Counted from the first letter of the stretch, positions 34,486 through 47,101 are shown. The stretch: 64,000 bases of DNA from Symbiodinium natans (GCA_905221605.1 CAJNDS010002436.1:326079-390078), one strand, 5' to 3'. Translations and numbers: made by a program. Notes: generated from the sequence alone by a model not told the origin.

Positions 34486-36005
34486 GTGGGGGGGGGGGGG
34501 TAGCATTTTTGTTGATGCCTTGTTTGTGGCTCTCCTAAACTGAAGACTCCAGAACCTGTGCCATCCATCGGCATTCCGAGATAGAACGCTGGAGCGTGAA
34601 CATCCTAATCAATCGTGCTGACCCTTCCATCTGCAAAGCCTCAGCAACCCTCAACCCTAAACTCTAAACCCTAAACCCTAAGCCCCTCTTCTCCGTAGCC
34701 CTTCCTGCCAGCAACCCAAATCCGCCAGCCGCCTTAGACCCCAAGAATGGTACAATCCATGTTGTCAGTTCTGTAACTTGAAGTCTCAAGGCTTTTAGGG
34801 TTTAGGGTTTAGGGTTCAGGGTGCTCTTTTTTGGGGTGCCCTACATACTCCATCTGGACACGCCGTACACCCGGGCTTGACAAACCGACAACCCGAAACC
34901 CTGAAACCCCATTTTTTTCACAAGGGTTTAGGGTTTAGGGTTTAGGGTTTAGGGAAAAGGGGCGCGACTGCTACCCTTCTTGCCCTTGACCCTGAAACCC
35001 CCAAACTCTCAATTTCCCGAGCCAAGCCCTAACCCTAAACCTAACCCCTAAACCCCAAACCCTAACCCCTAAACCCCTACACCCCCAAAAACCCTAATGA
35101 ACCCTTAGAAGCTCTCTGTGGCCATCAGCTGGGCTCCAGGCATGCCCCAAGCGGCTCAGCACCTTTTTGGGGCCATTTGGCGCTGGGAGCTATCTAGGGT
35201 TCTATAGATTTGGGGTTTAGGGTGGATCTGAGGCCCAAACATGAAACAAATAATGCTTGGGAGTAAGTGTTGATTAGGGCTAAACATCAAACCAGGAATA
35301 GGCTTTAGGGTTTAAGTTTCCAAAACAAACGTTCACAAAATGTAGGAAAAGGGTTCGGGCCTACAGACTTGGGCGTCCTGCTAAGGGAAACGGTTGACTG
35401 TCGAGTGAACTCTTTAGCGAAGTTATAACGCTTAGGGATCTCATGAATGTCCAGGGACCAGCATGTGGCGGCTCCGAAATAAGGGGTACCTTATCGGGGT
35501 CCTCATTATAAGGGAGTCCTACTATTTGGCGGACTATATTCGGGGTCACTTTTTTTCGTAAGCCCGCCTACGAAAGTGTTTGCAGTTTAGGGTGTCTGAG
35601 GGTTGCACCCACAGATCTTGTGCCAGCTGGCTGGTGGATGCCATCGCGCAGATCACCCAGGCGGGTACCTCTTCAAGAGTTCAAAAGGCCCATGCGGCTT
35701 TCGCTAGGTACAAGTACCACCAACAAAAGGATGTGTTGTGAGGCGAAGAGGAAGAACCAAACTCCAAGCCCAACGACAATCCATCACACAAATGGCTGCA
35801 TGGACTGAAGGACAGGATGGATACCCACGGCACACCACCTAGTGATTAGGGTTTAGGGTTTAGGGTTTAGGGTTTAGGGACCTAGTGTTTAGGGTTACAA
35901 GCCCTATCAACCCTATAAACCTTAATCTGGCACGGCATCCAGCCCCGTCGTCTTTTGGCAGCCAGAGGACCTGTTGACGCGCAGCCGCGCTGATCCAGCT
36001 GGGAA

Positions 36006-37088
36006 GCCACTCCTCACTGTGTTCCGACCCTAAGCCCTAAACCCTCAACCCTATACCTTAAACCCTAAACCCTAAACCTTAAACCCTAAACCCTATATCT
36101 TCAACCCTAAACCCTAAACCTTAAACCATAAACCGTAAACCCTAAACCCTAAACCCTAAACCCGTGATTTTGCCATCTGCCAGGCTGATCTCGTAGCACC
36201 GTGGGCCAAGTTGACAGAACGGGCGGTCTCAGGGCTTACAGATTCTGGAGTTCTGAGGGTTTAGGGAGATGAAGATGTAGGCCTTGCAGTCGCAAGATCG
36301 CAACTGAGCGAATTGGGCATTCTTCCAAAGTTCAAGGTTCCTTTTCCGGGGGGGATTTAGGGTATGTTAAGGTCCCCTATTTAGGGTATGTTAAGGTTCC
36401 TTTTTTGGGGGGTTTAGGGTATAGTAAGGTTCCTCCTGTTGATGGGGATTTAGGGTTTCTTAAGGTTCCTGGGGGGGGGACTGACGGATATTAGGGTTCT
36501 TTTTGCGGGGGATTTAGGGTATTTAGGTTGGGGTTTAAGGAGGTTCGGATTCAAAGGCTTTCAGGAACTGACTTTGTAAGGTACCTGCGAAAGCGAGTTA
36601 CAAGTTTGCGCGAAAATAAGGGACCCCAATACAAACCCCAAATAGTAGGATTCCTTTCTAATATGGACCCCAATACCCCTAACCCTAAACCCTAAACCCC
36701 AACAAGGTACGCCTAATTTCGGAGACCCCCAGCATGGACGCCGTTCTCTTGCAGTCCTTGTGGGCGCGCTCCTGGATCTTGGCTTCTCCTCTGGAGGAAG
36801 AGAAGCAACTCTTAGGTTTAGGGTTTAGGGCTAGGGTTTAGGGTTTCGGGTTTAGGGTTTTTAGGGTTTAGCGTTTTCAGGGTTTCGGGCTTTTAGGGTT
36901 TACAGGGTTTACAGGGTTTTTAGGGCTTATCGGGTTTTTTGGGTGTAGGGTTTTTACGGTTTAGGGTTTAGGGTTTAGGGTTTACGGTTTAGGGTTCAGG
37001 GTTTAGGGTTGTTTAGGGTTTAGGGTTTAGGGTTTAGGGTTTAGGGTTTAGGGTTTAGGGTTTAGGGTTTAGGGTTAGGGGTTTAGGA
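36006..37088. repeat. Arrays bordering the AT-rich island
   Basis: CCCTAAA (36006-36165), scattered GGGGGATTTAGGGT phrases (36350-36530), then TTTAGGG with many variants (36812-37088) ending at the island. Confidence 0.85.
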
Positions 37089-37104
37089 TCTCGGGTCTTC
37101 TTTC

Positions 37105-37728
37105 TATGATACAAAAGCATCTACTTCTGTTTGACTATACACTGCTAAATTATCCATTAAATTGCCTGTCTCTGTTTTGTTATATGTTTCTGTTTTCTTG
37201 TAGTAATTAGTGTTAATTTGTGTGTGTATAAAACCCATGATCTATTACAGTAGAAGCATAATAATTACCAAATGTTGTATCTATTTCTGTTTTATTGTAA
37301 AAATTCGTTGCCAATTGTGAATTTGTCTGGAAGTTAGTTGATAAATGTTTATCCCATTCTGTTCTGTTCTAGAAATTCGTTGCTACTTGTGCGTTAGTTT
37401 GATAATTTGTTGTTAAGTCTGTATTTATAGCATTTATATTATTGAAGTTTTGAAGTTGCTTTGTATTTAGAACTGCTGTACTATCTACATTTGTTTGTGT
37501 TGCTACATCGTGTGCCCCAGCCTTTGTAATTAATGGTACTATGGCATTGTCTAAATCTGTTTGTGAAATTCCACCAGCGCCAATAACAGCGCTATTTATT
37601 GTATCTGTTATTGTTGTGTTTCCTGTTTCATTTACTTTTACAAATGGTGCGCGTAAATTAAATAGTACTCGCAATGAAGGCGGGGCTGGTAAGTTGTGGG
37701 ATAAAGCTGACACTTGATCATGGCCCAC
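37105..37728 (-). pseudogene. Decayed phage-type tail-fibre-like repeat protein in an AT-rich island
   Basis: The island is strikingly AT-rich and Asn/Thr-rich in translation, unlike everything around it. The frame 37369-37728 contains GGISQTDLDNAIVPLITKAG and TDLTTNYQTNAQVATNF. After an in-frame TAG the same frame resumes with TNFQTNSQLATNFYNKTEID, and a frameshift later gives YNKTETGNL and YSQTEVDAF. Repeated (Y/F)-x-K/Q-T-E-x-D motifs are typical of phage and large-virus tail-fibre or structural repeat proteins. The host range of any source is unknown. The left edge abuts a long TTTAGGG array; the right edge fades near 37690. Called broken because of the stop and the shift. Confidence 0.55.
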
Positions 37729-37758
37729 ATGGTGCCCGGGTCTGGCTGCGCGAGCATT

Positions 37759-37998
37759 CTACTTAAATGAAATCATTGTGGAAGTGGGGCGCAAAGCAAC
37801 GTGGACTTCCACTGCTTTTAGAAGCACCGCCAAAATCACGCCGTCATCAAAGCTGGGCAGTTGCACTGCGTTGATGCGCAGCCTCAGAAGATGGGAAGCC
37901 GTCATGCCCAGAGCTTCGGCACAAAGAGCGCAAATTCGCTCTCGGTTTTCCGTGACTTGCTTCACGAGCGCCAAAACCGCCTGACTGAGTTCAGGAAT
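37759..37998 (-). CDS. Candidate terminal exon
   Basis: Minus-strand frame with PELSQAVLALVKQVTENRER and LLRLRINAVQLPSFDDGV, with its stop at 37759. Helical and GC-rich at third positions, unlike the AT-rich island just below 37690. Function unknown. Confidence 0.35.
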   Translation of the reverse strand: MPELSQAVLALVKQVTENRERICALCAEALGMTASHLLRLRINAVQLPSFDDGVILAVLLKAVEVHVALRPTSTMISFK

Positions 37999-38785
37999 GA
38001 GAGGTGGTCCTCACGCACACACACACGTGCTTGATGGACACCGGCACGTGGGATCTCAGACATCAAGCGCAAATCACAGCTCCACTGTGCGCAGTCCTGA
38101 TGTTTCGCGAGCATAGAACGAACTGCGCAGTCGCGGCATTAGATCTCCAAATCTTGAGTCAATTGGGACCCCAGAGTTAACGTCAGTGTCATGGGACGCA
38201 TAGAAGAATCGAGAACCCCAAGTTCCACTTCTCTTGCACATTGAAGAGCAATCGCAGGCATTCTTCAGGTTCCACCAGGCTCTCTACAGTCACAGTAGCC
38301 ATGCTCAAACTCGCCTAGAAGCTGGCAGCGTGAAATTCAGACAGCCAACGTGGACGCTTCTAAGAATCTGAGTCAAGCCCTGCGGGGCATAGAGTTTAGC
38401 CAGGGTTGTGAATCTCCACCACCTTGCCTGTTTATGTCTGGCGCTCAACGGATTTTTTCTTGGATCTCATCGCACATCTTAGACTCCGACACCTTTGTCG
38501 GGGTTTGCGCGGGTGCCACCGCAACACAGCTTCTGTCTTCTGGGGGATCTTGATGATTGGACGATTGGCCACATGGGACCGCCGGACGCGGCCGTGCGCC
38601 CACCATGACGCAGTCAGCCCGGCCCACATGCGCCGGTCGTGGCCTGGGTGGCTTATCATCCGGACGAAGGCGACGCGCGGATTTTCTGCTGCTCGTATGA
38701 GGCAAGGTTTTCCAACGATGCGGGGGCAACGTTGCTAGACAACGCGACTGCGGTCTCTGGCACAGATCCAGAGATCGAAGATTTC

Positions 38786-39541
38786 CTAGGCACAGTCTGG
38801 CCATTGAAGAGACGACAGCCCCATCAATCCTCGTGCTCTAGCTGTCCCATGGACCATGTGCAAGGCCAGCATTTCATGAAATTGTCTGCAAGCGTTCTTC
38901 CCGGCGATTGTCAACAACCCGAAACGACTAGCCACGGAACCTGCTGGGCCCGGATACTGGTCTGGAAAATCTTGCAGACGACCGACAATCTCTGTGGCGA
39001 TGCTTGGGTGCTTCTCGAAGGTGTTCGGCGTGCTGACACAGAGCACGTTCATGCCTAAGCCGAAACCGCCCAAACTGGGCACAACGAGATCATCACATGC
39101 CTCCTCGTGGCCATCAGCAAGCTTGGCCTCCAGTTCGTTGCTGGGAGGAACTCCCCGTGATCGTTGAAAAACCAACACATAAGCAGGTGGCCTGGCAGCA
39201 ACGTGCCCTCAGCGTTGCAGCTGCACAAGAGGTCCCATCATCCCATCTTGCACAACTCCAAGCCTGCTAAGATCGACGACCTCAAGCAGGTGAGAGAGGA
39301 AGGCCTTGGATGAGCGAACACAGTAATGTGACAGGTGCATGTGTCGCAGCTTGCGGACCTGGTAGCTCGACGGAGCTCTGTAACTGCTGCGGAACATCTG
39401 CAAGTCCACAACCTTACAAGGACAGAGCATGCAGCAAAAACTTTGCATGCACCATGCAGTCTGAGAGGCGCCCAAGTACTGGAACACATGCCTTGCCAGC
39501 CTCAGTCTGCTGTGCAGGAGTGAAGGGATCCAGTAGGTCAC
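38786..39541 (-). CDS. Hypothetical coding region with one in-frame TGA
   Basis: Two minus-strand frames join in the same phase across a TGA near 39209. The lower part (38786-39178) includes GVPPSNELEAKLADGHEEAC and SIATEIVGRLQDFPDQYPGP. The upper part includes KLRHMHLSHYC and LLEVVDLSRLGVV, faintly like leucine-rich repeats. Either the TGA lies in an intron or this is a decayed gene. No heptamer array interrupts the stretch. Family unknown. Confidence 0.35.
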
Positions 39542-39799
39542 ATGCTTTGCATTTCAGGCGACCCCGCCCGTCCCCAACCCAACGGACCATCTTCATCCAC
39601 GTCGTCGACCACACCACAGCCCTCCCCCCCTGTTGGCCCGGCGGCTTCTCATGTTGCTTGTGCATGAACCTCTATCCACAAACTTCCTCCATTCTTGCTG
39701 AACTCATAATTGTCTCTGCCCATCCCATAACATCTCTTTAGCTATACGCCCTGCGTCTTCCCAGGTGGTAATAGGCGGTGCAAAGCAATGTATACGCAA

Positions 39800-42230
39800 C
39801 TGCTGGTACATGGAGAGCTGCTGGAACATCATGATCGCTGGGGGAAGGGGAGGGGATTCCGCGGAGCGCGTACTCAGGTGAGTTCTCTCAGTCACTCTCT
39901 GTGTCACCTGTACTCAAACACTCCTCCTATTCTGTCTGATTCCAGGCTGTGCTACTACTCTTGCAGATGCAGCTGTGTATGTATACTCACACTGCAAGCC
40001 ACAATCAAGTCCAATGTGGCTTAGTCATATAGGCAAAGTCATGGCATGCGAGTTAGTTGGAACATGCATATAAGATTCAGTTGCAAATTCGAAACGAATT
40101 CAGTCCCCGTGTATTCAGTACTCGGCTGTGAGCTGTGAGGGCATCGGCCCTCGGGGGAGGTTGCCAGTTGCCACTCCGTGCCATAACCTCATTTTTCTTG
40201 CTTGGGTTTTTCTTCTTCCGCGGTTGGGGCGTCTTCTCAGGCGGATGCTGCTCCTTCGCTGCTGTCTGACTGGCAGCGGCAGCGGACGTTTTGACGTCGT
40301 AGCCGGTGTCTGATTGGCAGCATCCGTTTTTTGAAGTCGTAGCCTTCCACCAGTCTAGGGTTTAGGGTTTAGGGTTTAGGGTTTAGGGTTTAGGGTTTAG
40401 GGTTTAGCCATTCTAGAGTTGAATGCCTCTACGGGCAACCCGTGTTGCTGCGCTACCCTAACTCCAAACCTGCCTTTCACTGGGTGTGCTCTTGGAGCTC
40501 TGAAGGCGCCTGGCTTATCTAAGCCCTAAACCCTAAACCTCGTTTATACTCCGAAGCCACGAGCTGTCCTATCCACGGAAGCTTCACACGGTTGGTGGCT
40601 GCCGAACTCCTGCGACTGGGGGGTGCAGGGGGTTCAGGGTTAAGGTTTGGAGGACTTGATTGAGGTCGATCGTGCTTTGAGTGCATCTCATTAGCTTTGG
40701 CTCCTTGGGGGACTCTGTCGTGCCAGCTGGGTTCCAAACAGGGGGCTTGGGGCTTTGGGTTTCTGATCCATGGCACCACGAGACAGGCCAATGAGACCCC
40801 GCTGAAGACCCAAGCCCGACAAGCCGACATGGGTTTAGGGTCTAGGGTTTAGGGTGCTGCTGAGGTACAGCCATTTCACGCAGACGCCCCGTAGAGCCCG
40901 GATTCCATCTTCGCGGTCAAACATCACATCCACCTGCTTGGTAAACGAACCCAGAAGTGCAAGAAACGCCAAACCTTTGTGCATACTCCTACACCCTTGA
41001 GTATCGATCGGTGCTCTCGGTAGCTTGTATGAGGTTCTGGCTTACACACGCCACCGCGCGCGCGTCCGCAGCCGTGAGGCTCGCTGTTGCTTGGTGCCGT
41101 TAGGGGTCTCAGGCTTGTGGTTGGCGCTTCAGGAATGGCTGTCTCACGGATTTACTTTAGGGGGCTACGAAGCTTTGTTTCTCACGTAGGAGTAGGACTT
41201 TTGGAGTTTTAGTCGTGTCGGTTGGTCGGATCAAGGCTACTGGGATTGGAGTCTCCAACCTGAGAATATAGGAAGAAAAACCAAGAAAGCTAAAACCAAA
41301 GCAACTGCGCATCCCACAACTCTTTCTTATTGGTTTGTTTTTGGCACCTCTCCTGAAATCTGGCAACATGAGTCGGAACACACAATCCACTGATTTCCTG
41401 AACCCTATAGGACCCTTCAGAATGCCGGGCCCTGTTGTCAACTTGGTTGAGATCTGGTCGCATCATAAGACCCGAACCTCTGTTGACTCCGAAATTTGCA
41501 AGGGACTCAAGCTTGAAGCAAGAGCTCTCTTAGGAGTTGCGGGCCGGAATTGCAACGACTAACCCCCCCCCCCCCCAAATTCTCTCGCGCCTTCCGACGC
41601 CACCACTGAAGCGACCACCTGCCCGCTCCAAGCCAGATTTAGTTGGAATTTTAATTGGAATTTCGTGTGAGCGGGGTGCAGTCGCACTTGCGCACATCCC
41701 TGAACTTGGCTGCCTCAGGCCCACTCGAGTATGAGTTTAGCAATGAGATCCAGTATCGTTCCAGGGAGAAGCGCGTTTCACACACGATGGCTACAGCGTA
41801 AACATACATCCTTGGCCAGTGACTGTAGCAGATGACTTCGCGCATGCACCCATATTGGCAGAGGGCCCCCCGCGACTCAGTTTGTGCTAGCGTGCAAAAA
41901 GGAGGTTTGTTCAGGGTCTCACGATGCAGGTATGTAGATTGCAGCACTGCGGCTTCAGGCAGCATGGAGTCTAATGGTCGGAATAATTGCGAAAACAATC
42001 TTCCTTCTTATGATGCCGTAATGCGTTCCCTTCGGCTCCATGTTCACAGGTTTCCTCAGTGCCCTCCATGCACCTCCGCCCCCAGTGCTGTGGGACTCCC
42101 GCTCGAGGCCAGAGGGCTTGCACCCGGGAGTAGCCGTGCTCCACCTCCAGAACACCTCCGGGACAGCAGGGGCTTCAAAGGCTTTCGAGTTCTCGGGTTT
42201 AGGGTTTAGGGAAATTCCCCACCACCTCCG
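39800..42230. other. No recognisable gene
   Basis: Holds one TTTAGGG array (40359-40408) and short open frames without protein-like character. Confidence 0.4.
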
Positions 42231-42454
42231 GCTAAATGAAGCGTCTTCCTCCTGAAGCCCACACCCTAGACTCCTTGGTCAATCTGCGGACCGAGACAAT
42301 CTTTGCAACTCCCTTTTCAACCAACCTCCATATCTCAACAGTCCTTAGAATGATCATTGTACTTCTTATAATTATTACGATTATTTGTATATATATATAT
42401 AATTTTTTTTGGCAATATATATATATATGTATATATATAATATTAAAGAATGCA

Positions 42455-42594
42455 ACCAGCAGCCCTTCAGCCAAGAGCGATCCGGGCGGCACTCCAAAGC
42501 CTGCTCACAGTGCCGGAGGCGGAAATCCAGCCCTGCCAGCAGCACGCGGAGGACGCCAGGGCGGCAGCCCTTGTGAGGCAAATTCGCTTCAGTG
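42455..42594. CDS. Candidate exon, strand ambiguous
   Basis: The plus-strand reading gives LQPRAIRAALQSLLTVPEAE and further helix, ending TTCAGTGG|GTTTAGGG, a donor identical in form to those on the minus strand. The minus-strand reading (CRPGVLRVLLAGLDFRLRHC) is also open, with higher GC at third positions. One of the two is probably coding; I cannot decide which. Confidence 0.4.
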
Positions 42595-42643
42595 GGTTTA
42601 GGGTTTAGGGTTTAGGGTTTAGGGTTTAGGCAAGAAGAACTGG

Positions 42644-42752
42644 CTGGTTCTTACGAGGGAGTGAGGTACCCTATATGCCCCTATAACTACATATATGTAT
42701 ACCCTTTAAGGGATTATATAGAGTGATTCCCTCATTCCCTACTAAGAACCAG
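42644..42752. mobile_element. Palindromic element
   Basis: CTGGTTCTTACGAGGGA / TCCCTACTAAGAACCAG, 15 of 17 matching. Confidence 0.75.
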
Positions 42753-42937
42753 AACGAACATGTTTTGCAGTAGTAGCTGATGGATAAATCCAAGGAGTCA
42801 AATGCCGAACTGCGAGGGCTCATGCAGGGCAAAGGTTTGAGGTTTGGGGTTTGGCCTTACCGTGGTGCTTTTGCCTCTGCAAGCTCGTCCACGGCGAGGA
42901 TGACGCAGCCATAAGCGTCCTGCTGGCACAGGGTCCC

Positions 42938-43868
42938 AAACCCTAAACCCTAAACCCTAAACCCTAAACCCTAAACCCTAAACCCTAAACCCTAAACCCT
43001 AAACCCTAAACCCTACATGCTGGACGATGAAGCCCACAAAGGGTTTACCCGGCGCTGCCTCTGATGTCTGAGCAACTCCTGGGCTTAGGTTTTTAGGGTG
43101 TAGACCCTTAACTAAACCCTAAACCCTAAACCCTAAACCCCTAAACCTGCCTCTGCATGTGGGCATCTCCTGAAGTAGGAGTACCTCACCATTGCTTGCT
43201 CTTTTCTTTGGAAACACGCGATTTCGGGGGTGAGATGTTTGGGGCCCCACTAAAGAATAAACTCCCTTTGGCCACAAAGGGAATCTAAAAAGAACTAAGC
43301 CCTAAACCCCAAACCAACAGATTGTTCAATTGTTCAACCCGCCTGACCCTAAACCCTAAACCCTAAACCCTAAACCCTAAACCCTAAACCCCTAAACCCC
43401 AGAAGTCGGGCCTTCAGGCACTCGCGGGCCGCCCCCATGTCGCCGGTGCTGTTTGGAGCCTTTGTAGGGGGGTTCTTACTCACCGAGACCCTGCCCTAAA
43501 CCCTAAACCCTAAACCCTAAACCCTCAAAACAGCCTAGAACTCCACCCTGCGAGAGCAAGAACTGGGTAGTTCTCTAGATATGGGTCCCTTGTCGGGTTT
43601 TTCTTTCGGTTGCCGACCTACGTATGTATATATATACACACACATGACCCAAAAAAGGGTCCTAATTTAGAGAGCACCTTTGAACTTCTTTCTGTAGAAT
43701 TGAGCCATTCTTAGGACATCTGAGACCTTGGGAGTTGCAACCCTAAAGGCAAAACCCTAAACCCGGCAGAGCTCGCGGGGTCAAATAAGCCCTAAGCCCT
43801 GAACCCTAAACCCTGAACCCTGAACCCTAAACCCTAAACCCGAAACCCTAAACCCTAAACCCTAAACC
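42938..43868 (-). repeat. Series of (CCCTAAA)n arrays
   Basis: 42938-43015, 43110-43145, 43342-43402, 43494-43526 and 43798-43868, all in the same orientation. Confidence 0.9.
43573..43677. mobile_element. Imperfect palindromic element
   Basis: GTTCTCTAGATATGGGTCC / GGGTCCTAATTTAGAGAGCA. Confidence 0.5.
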
Positions 43869-44604
43869 TGAGTGTCTCTACCAGGTGGGCCTCTGCCTCC
43901 TCCTTCGCTTGTAGCCAGTCCTGGGCTTCAAGGGGGGGGCTTCCACCCCGCCATCACATGCACACCAACACACAGGAAATAGATCATAACAAGTACCCGA
44001 ACATGTCGGTCGCATTATATGTATGTATACATATGCATATACATATACATATACATACATATATATATATATATATCAAGTATTTAAACTTATGCATTTG
44101 TCTTGTATATGTATCTATATTCTGTTCTCATACTTTCATACTGTAAGCACAGCTGCGCCTTTTTAAATGTTTGGGGCTTCGGGGTTTTGCTGTTCGGGAA
44201 AGGAGGGAGGGCTCAGGGCGCTGGTGCATGATACAGGAGCCTCCGTAACCCAGGAATACTCACACGGGTTTAGGGTTTAGGGTTTAGGGTTTAGGGTAAC
44301 CCCCCCCCCCCCCTCTCAAACAAAAACATTCGTATTGAATAGCCCTGCATTGTAAGCCTCAAGGCCTATCGCCGTACTTGGAGGACCGGGCGGCTCAGCA
44401 AAGAAGATACACAAACTAGAGTTAGTTAGAACAACCCTGAGAGACCCCATCATCCTACTTAACAGCCCCTCCTAATAACCACTTTACAGCGTGTGCGGGA
44501 AAGTGGGGGGTTCATGGAGACACGACACTGGAAGGAATGATCTCCCAAAGCTGCGTTTGCTGTCCCACCCGCTAAACCCTCAACCCTCAACCCTCAGCCC
44601 TTCA

Positions 44605-44671
44605 TGGGGATTATAAATAGAGGGTACCATAATCCCCATTAAGGACTGTTAGTACAAGGGGGAACATCCCA
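44605..44671. mobile_element. Group A half copy
   Basis: Only the right arm (AAGGACTGTTAGTACAAGGG, then GGAACATCCC) is clear. Confidence 0.65.
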
Positions 44672-44863
44672 AACTATTGGGCTCTTTCTTCACAAGGAAC
44701 CCTCACTTTGGGGTGCCTCTCTTGAGGCGGCCCTAAAACCCTAAACCCTAAACCCTAAACCCCTAAACTAAACCTGGTAACCCGCCTCGAAGCTGCAGCC
44801 GGCACCTGCGGATTGCGCACCGCATGGCCCCCAGCGGTCACAGAATCCTGGGTCGCGGCACGC

Positions 44864-44986
44864 GATAGCAGGGGTAGGTTTGGAGGCCTTATCAAAATTA
44901 AACTTTTATGGCTTCATAAGGATTACACACGGCATTAAGGGCATTGAAAATCAACAATTATGTTCAAACCTACCTCTGATAGCAGG
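44864..44986. mobile_element. Palindromic element with a 9-bp flanking repeat
   Basis: GATAGCAGG stands at both ends (44864-44872, 44978-44986). Inside are GGTAGGTTTG and CAAACCTACC ends. An 8-9 bp duplication is what hAT-like or introner-type DNA elements leave. Confidence 0.7.
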
Positions 44987-45439
44987 CCTAGAAGGGAGGT
45001 GATGCTGACTTCCATAGGGTGTAGGGAGGGTATCCTTCCCTCGAAGCCCCAAACGTTGGTGCGGTGAATCCTGCTTTGTGGCAACCCTAAACCCTATAAA
45101 CCAACCCTAAACCCTAAACCCTAAACCCTAAACCCTAAACCCTAAACCCATCGAAGTCCAGGCGCGGTCAGAATCGGTGGAAGTGCTCTGGTCGTCTGCT
45201 CGGCCTGGCAGCCAAGTGTGGAGATTGCGGGTTTCGGGTTCATACCAGTGGGACGCCCGAAGGCCCCTAAACCCTAAACACTAAACCCAGTAAACCCTAA
45301 ACCCTATAGACCCTACACCCTGAACCCGAAACCCTAATTTAAACCCTAAACCCTAAGGCTGTAGGCAGCCCCTATCTTCTGCATGACCTTCCCCATCGCG
45401 GAACGTCCATCCGCGAAAGGCAAGCCACACTGGCCAAAG

Positions 45440-45468
45440 GCGCGCGCGCGCGCGCGCGCGCGCGCGCC
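45440..45468. repeat. (CG)14 run
   Basis: Alternating CG, a Z-DNA-prone sequence, in a short GC-rich pocket between CCCTAAA arrays. Confidence 0.95.
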
Positions 45469-45718
45469 GGAACACATCAAAATTCAGCCCTAAACCCTGT
45501 TTTGAACCCTAAACCGTAAACCGTAAACCCTAAACCCTAAACCCTAGACCCTAAGTCTCCCCTAAACCTTCCCAAGCAGGCACACGCGGAGCCCCAGTGC
45601 TCCATCCGGGCCCCCCTTGCAGGCCCTATACACTCTTTGCCAAAATAGGCGGGACATTTCACGGAGTATTCTTCTTCAACATCAGTCTCCAGTCTTCTTC
45701 ATTGCTGCTTCATGACTA

Positions 45719-45819
45719 GGCTGGCCCTTAAAACTGCAAACCCTCTGAAAAAGACTCCTGAAAAATGATCCTCCTACAGCCGATAAGTGGGAAAATAGAA
45801 AATATCCCAAGGGCCTACC
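45719..45819 (-). mobile_element. Introner-like element, same ends
   Basis: Minus-sense GGTAGGCCCTTGGGATATTT ... TTAAGGGCCAGCCTAG; inverted GGCCCTT/AAGGGCC. It sits directly against the longest CCCTAAA array. Confidence 0.65.
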
Positions 45820-46046
45820 TAAACCCTAAACCCTAAACCCTAAACCCTAAACCCTAAACCCTAAACCCTAAACCCTAAACCCTAAACCCTAAACCCTAAA
45901 CCCTAAACCCTTAAACCTAAACCCTAAACCCTAAACCCTAAACCCTAAACCCTAAACCCTAAACCCTAAACCCTAAACCCTAAACCCTAAACCCTAAACC
46001 CTAAACCCTAACTAAACCCTAACCCAAAACCCAAAACCCTAAACCC
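45818..46046 (-). repeat. Longest (CCCTAAA)n array in the window
   Basis: About 31 nearly perfect heptamers, adjoining a copy of the GGTAGGCCC element (45719-45817). Confidence 0.95.
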
Positions 46047-46855
46047 ACGCCTGGCCCCAGAAGTGCGCCCAGGAGGCAGAGTACGGAAGCCCCAGAGAGA
46101 TGGCCTGGGAGGGCGATCTGAGGTTAGGGTTTGGGGTTTGGGGTTTGGGGTTTAGGGTTTAGGGTTTAGGGTTTAGGATTTAGGTTCAGGGTTTAGGGGT
46201 TGTTCGGGGTTGTTGAGGTTTAGGGTTTGGGGGGATTTAGGGTTCAGGGTTTAGGGGTTGTTCGGGGTTGTTGAGGTTTTGAGGGGGCGTTTCAGCAAGG
46301 GTTTGAAGGGTCAAGGGATGTCAAGGGCCTTTGTTCGAAAAGAAGTGTGGGGCCTAGGAGGCTTTCGGAGGCTTCAAGAGGCCGAAGCGGCTTGTCACGT
46401 TAGGCTTTGGGTGTCGGAGGGTTCAGGAGTCAGGGGTGCTTGGGGTTCAATTTGTGCCTTCGACAAAGTCAGGGAGTGAAGCCATTAGAGCACGTGCAGC
46501 CTGAGAGCACCCCAAATCCTACATGTCTATCTCCCTCTATGGACAGATGCTAATATTGCAAAACGTACGTCAAGATATGTAAAGAATATATGTATATATA
46601 TATATATCTGTAACATAGGAGAGAACAAAGTTAGACAACTACAGACCAGTAGAATATACACGTGTATCTTGTGTGTAAGCCCTCCGGGCCCGCGGATCCG
46701 AAGCTCTGGGTTGCCCGACGGTCTCGGTGCCATCGCAGAGTGGGCATGGAGCCGCGTGCTGGGCCGCCATGGCCGAAAACGTGGAGAAACCTGCAGCACC
46801 TTCTTCTGTGGAGGGTTTGGGGCCTATTAGGGTTTAGGCTTTAGGGCCTAGAGGG

Positions 46856-47086
46856 TTGAGGGCTCCGGAACCCGGAGTTCCGAATGCTGATTGCATGTTG
46901 GGTGCTGTTGCACTGATGCTGATGAAGTCGGCTGGACGGATCCGCCCAACAGCGACTGAACTCAGGGAGCTGGTGGAAAGGCCGAAGTCCAGGGCGTGCC
47001 TTAAGCCAAGGCTTCCCAACATCACTGAAGAACCAGTCCCGGGTAGTTCGGGTAGCTCAAGTTCTGCTCCTAGCCCTAAAGCCTAA
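46856..47086 (+). CDS. Candidate terminal exon, plus strand
   Basis: Plus-strand frame ending in TAA at 47084-47086. It contains MLMKSAGRIRPTATELRELV and a Ser/Pro-rich tail. The RPTATEL stretch resembles the end of a protein kinase domain, where ERPTA-type motifs are common, but a single motif does not prove this. It lies between a TTTAGGG-rich stretch on the left and a palindromic element on the right (47102-47255). Confidence 0.35.
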   Translation: MRAPEPGVPNADCMLGAVALMLMKSAGRIRPTATELRELVERPKSRACLKPRLPNITEEPVPGSSGSSSSAPSPKA

Positions 47087-47101
47087 ACACTAAACCCTAA
47101 A

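Noticed and set aside
45818-46046. A true chromosome end
   Set aside because: Arrays are short, occur in both orientations and have unique DNA and genes on both sides.
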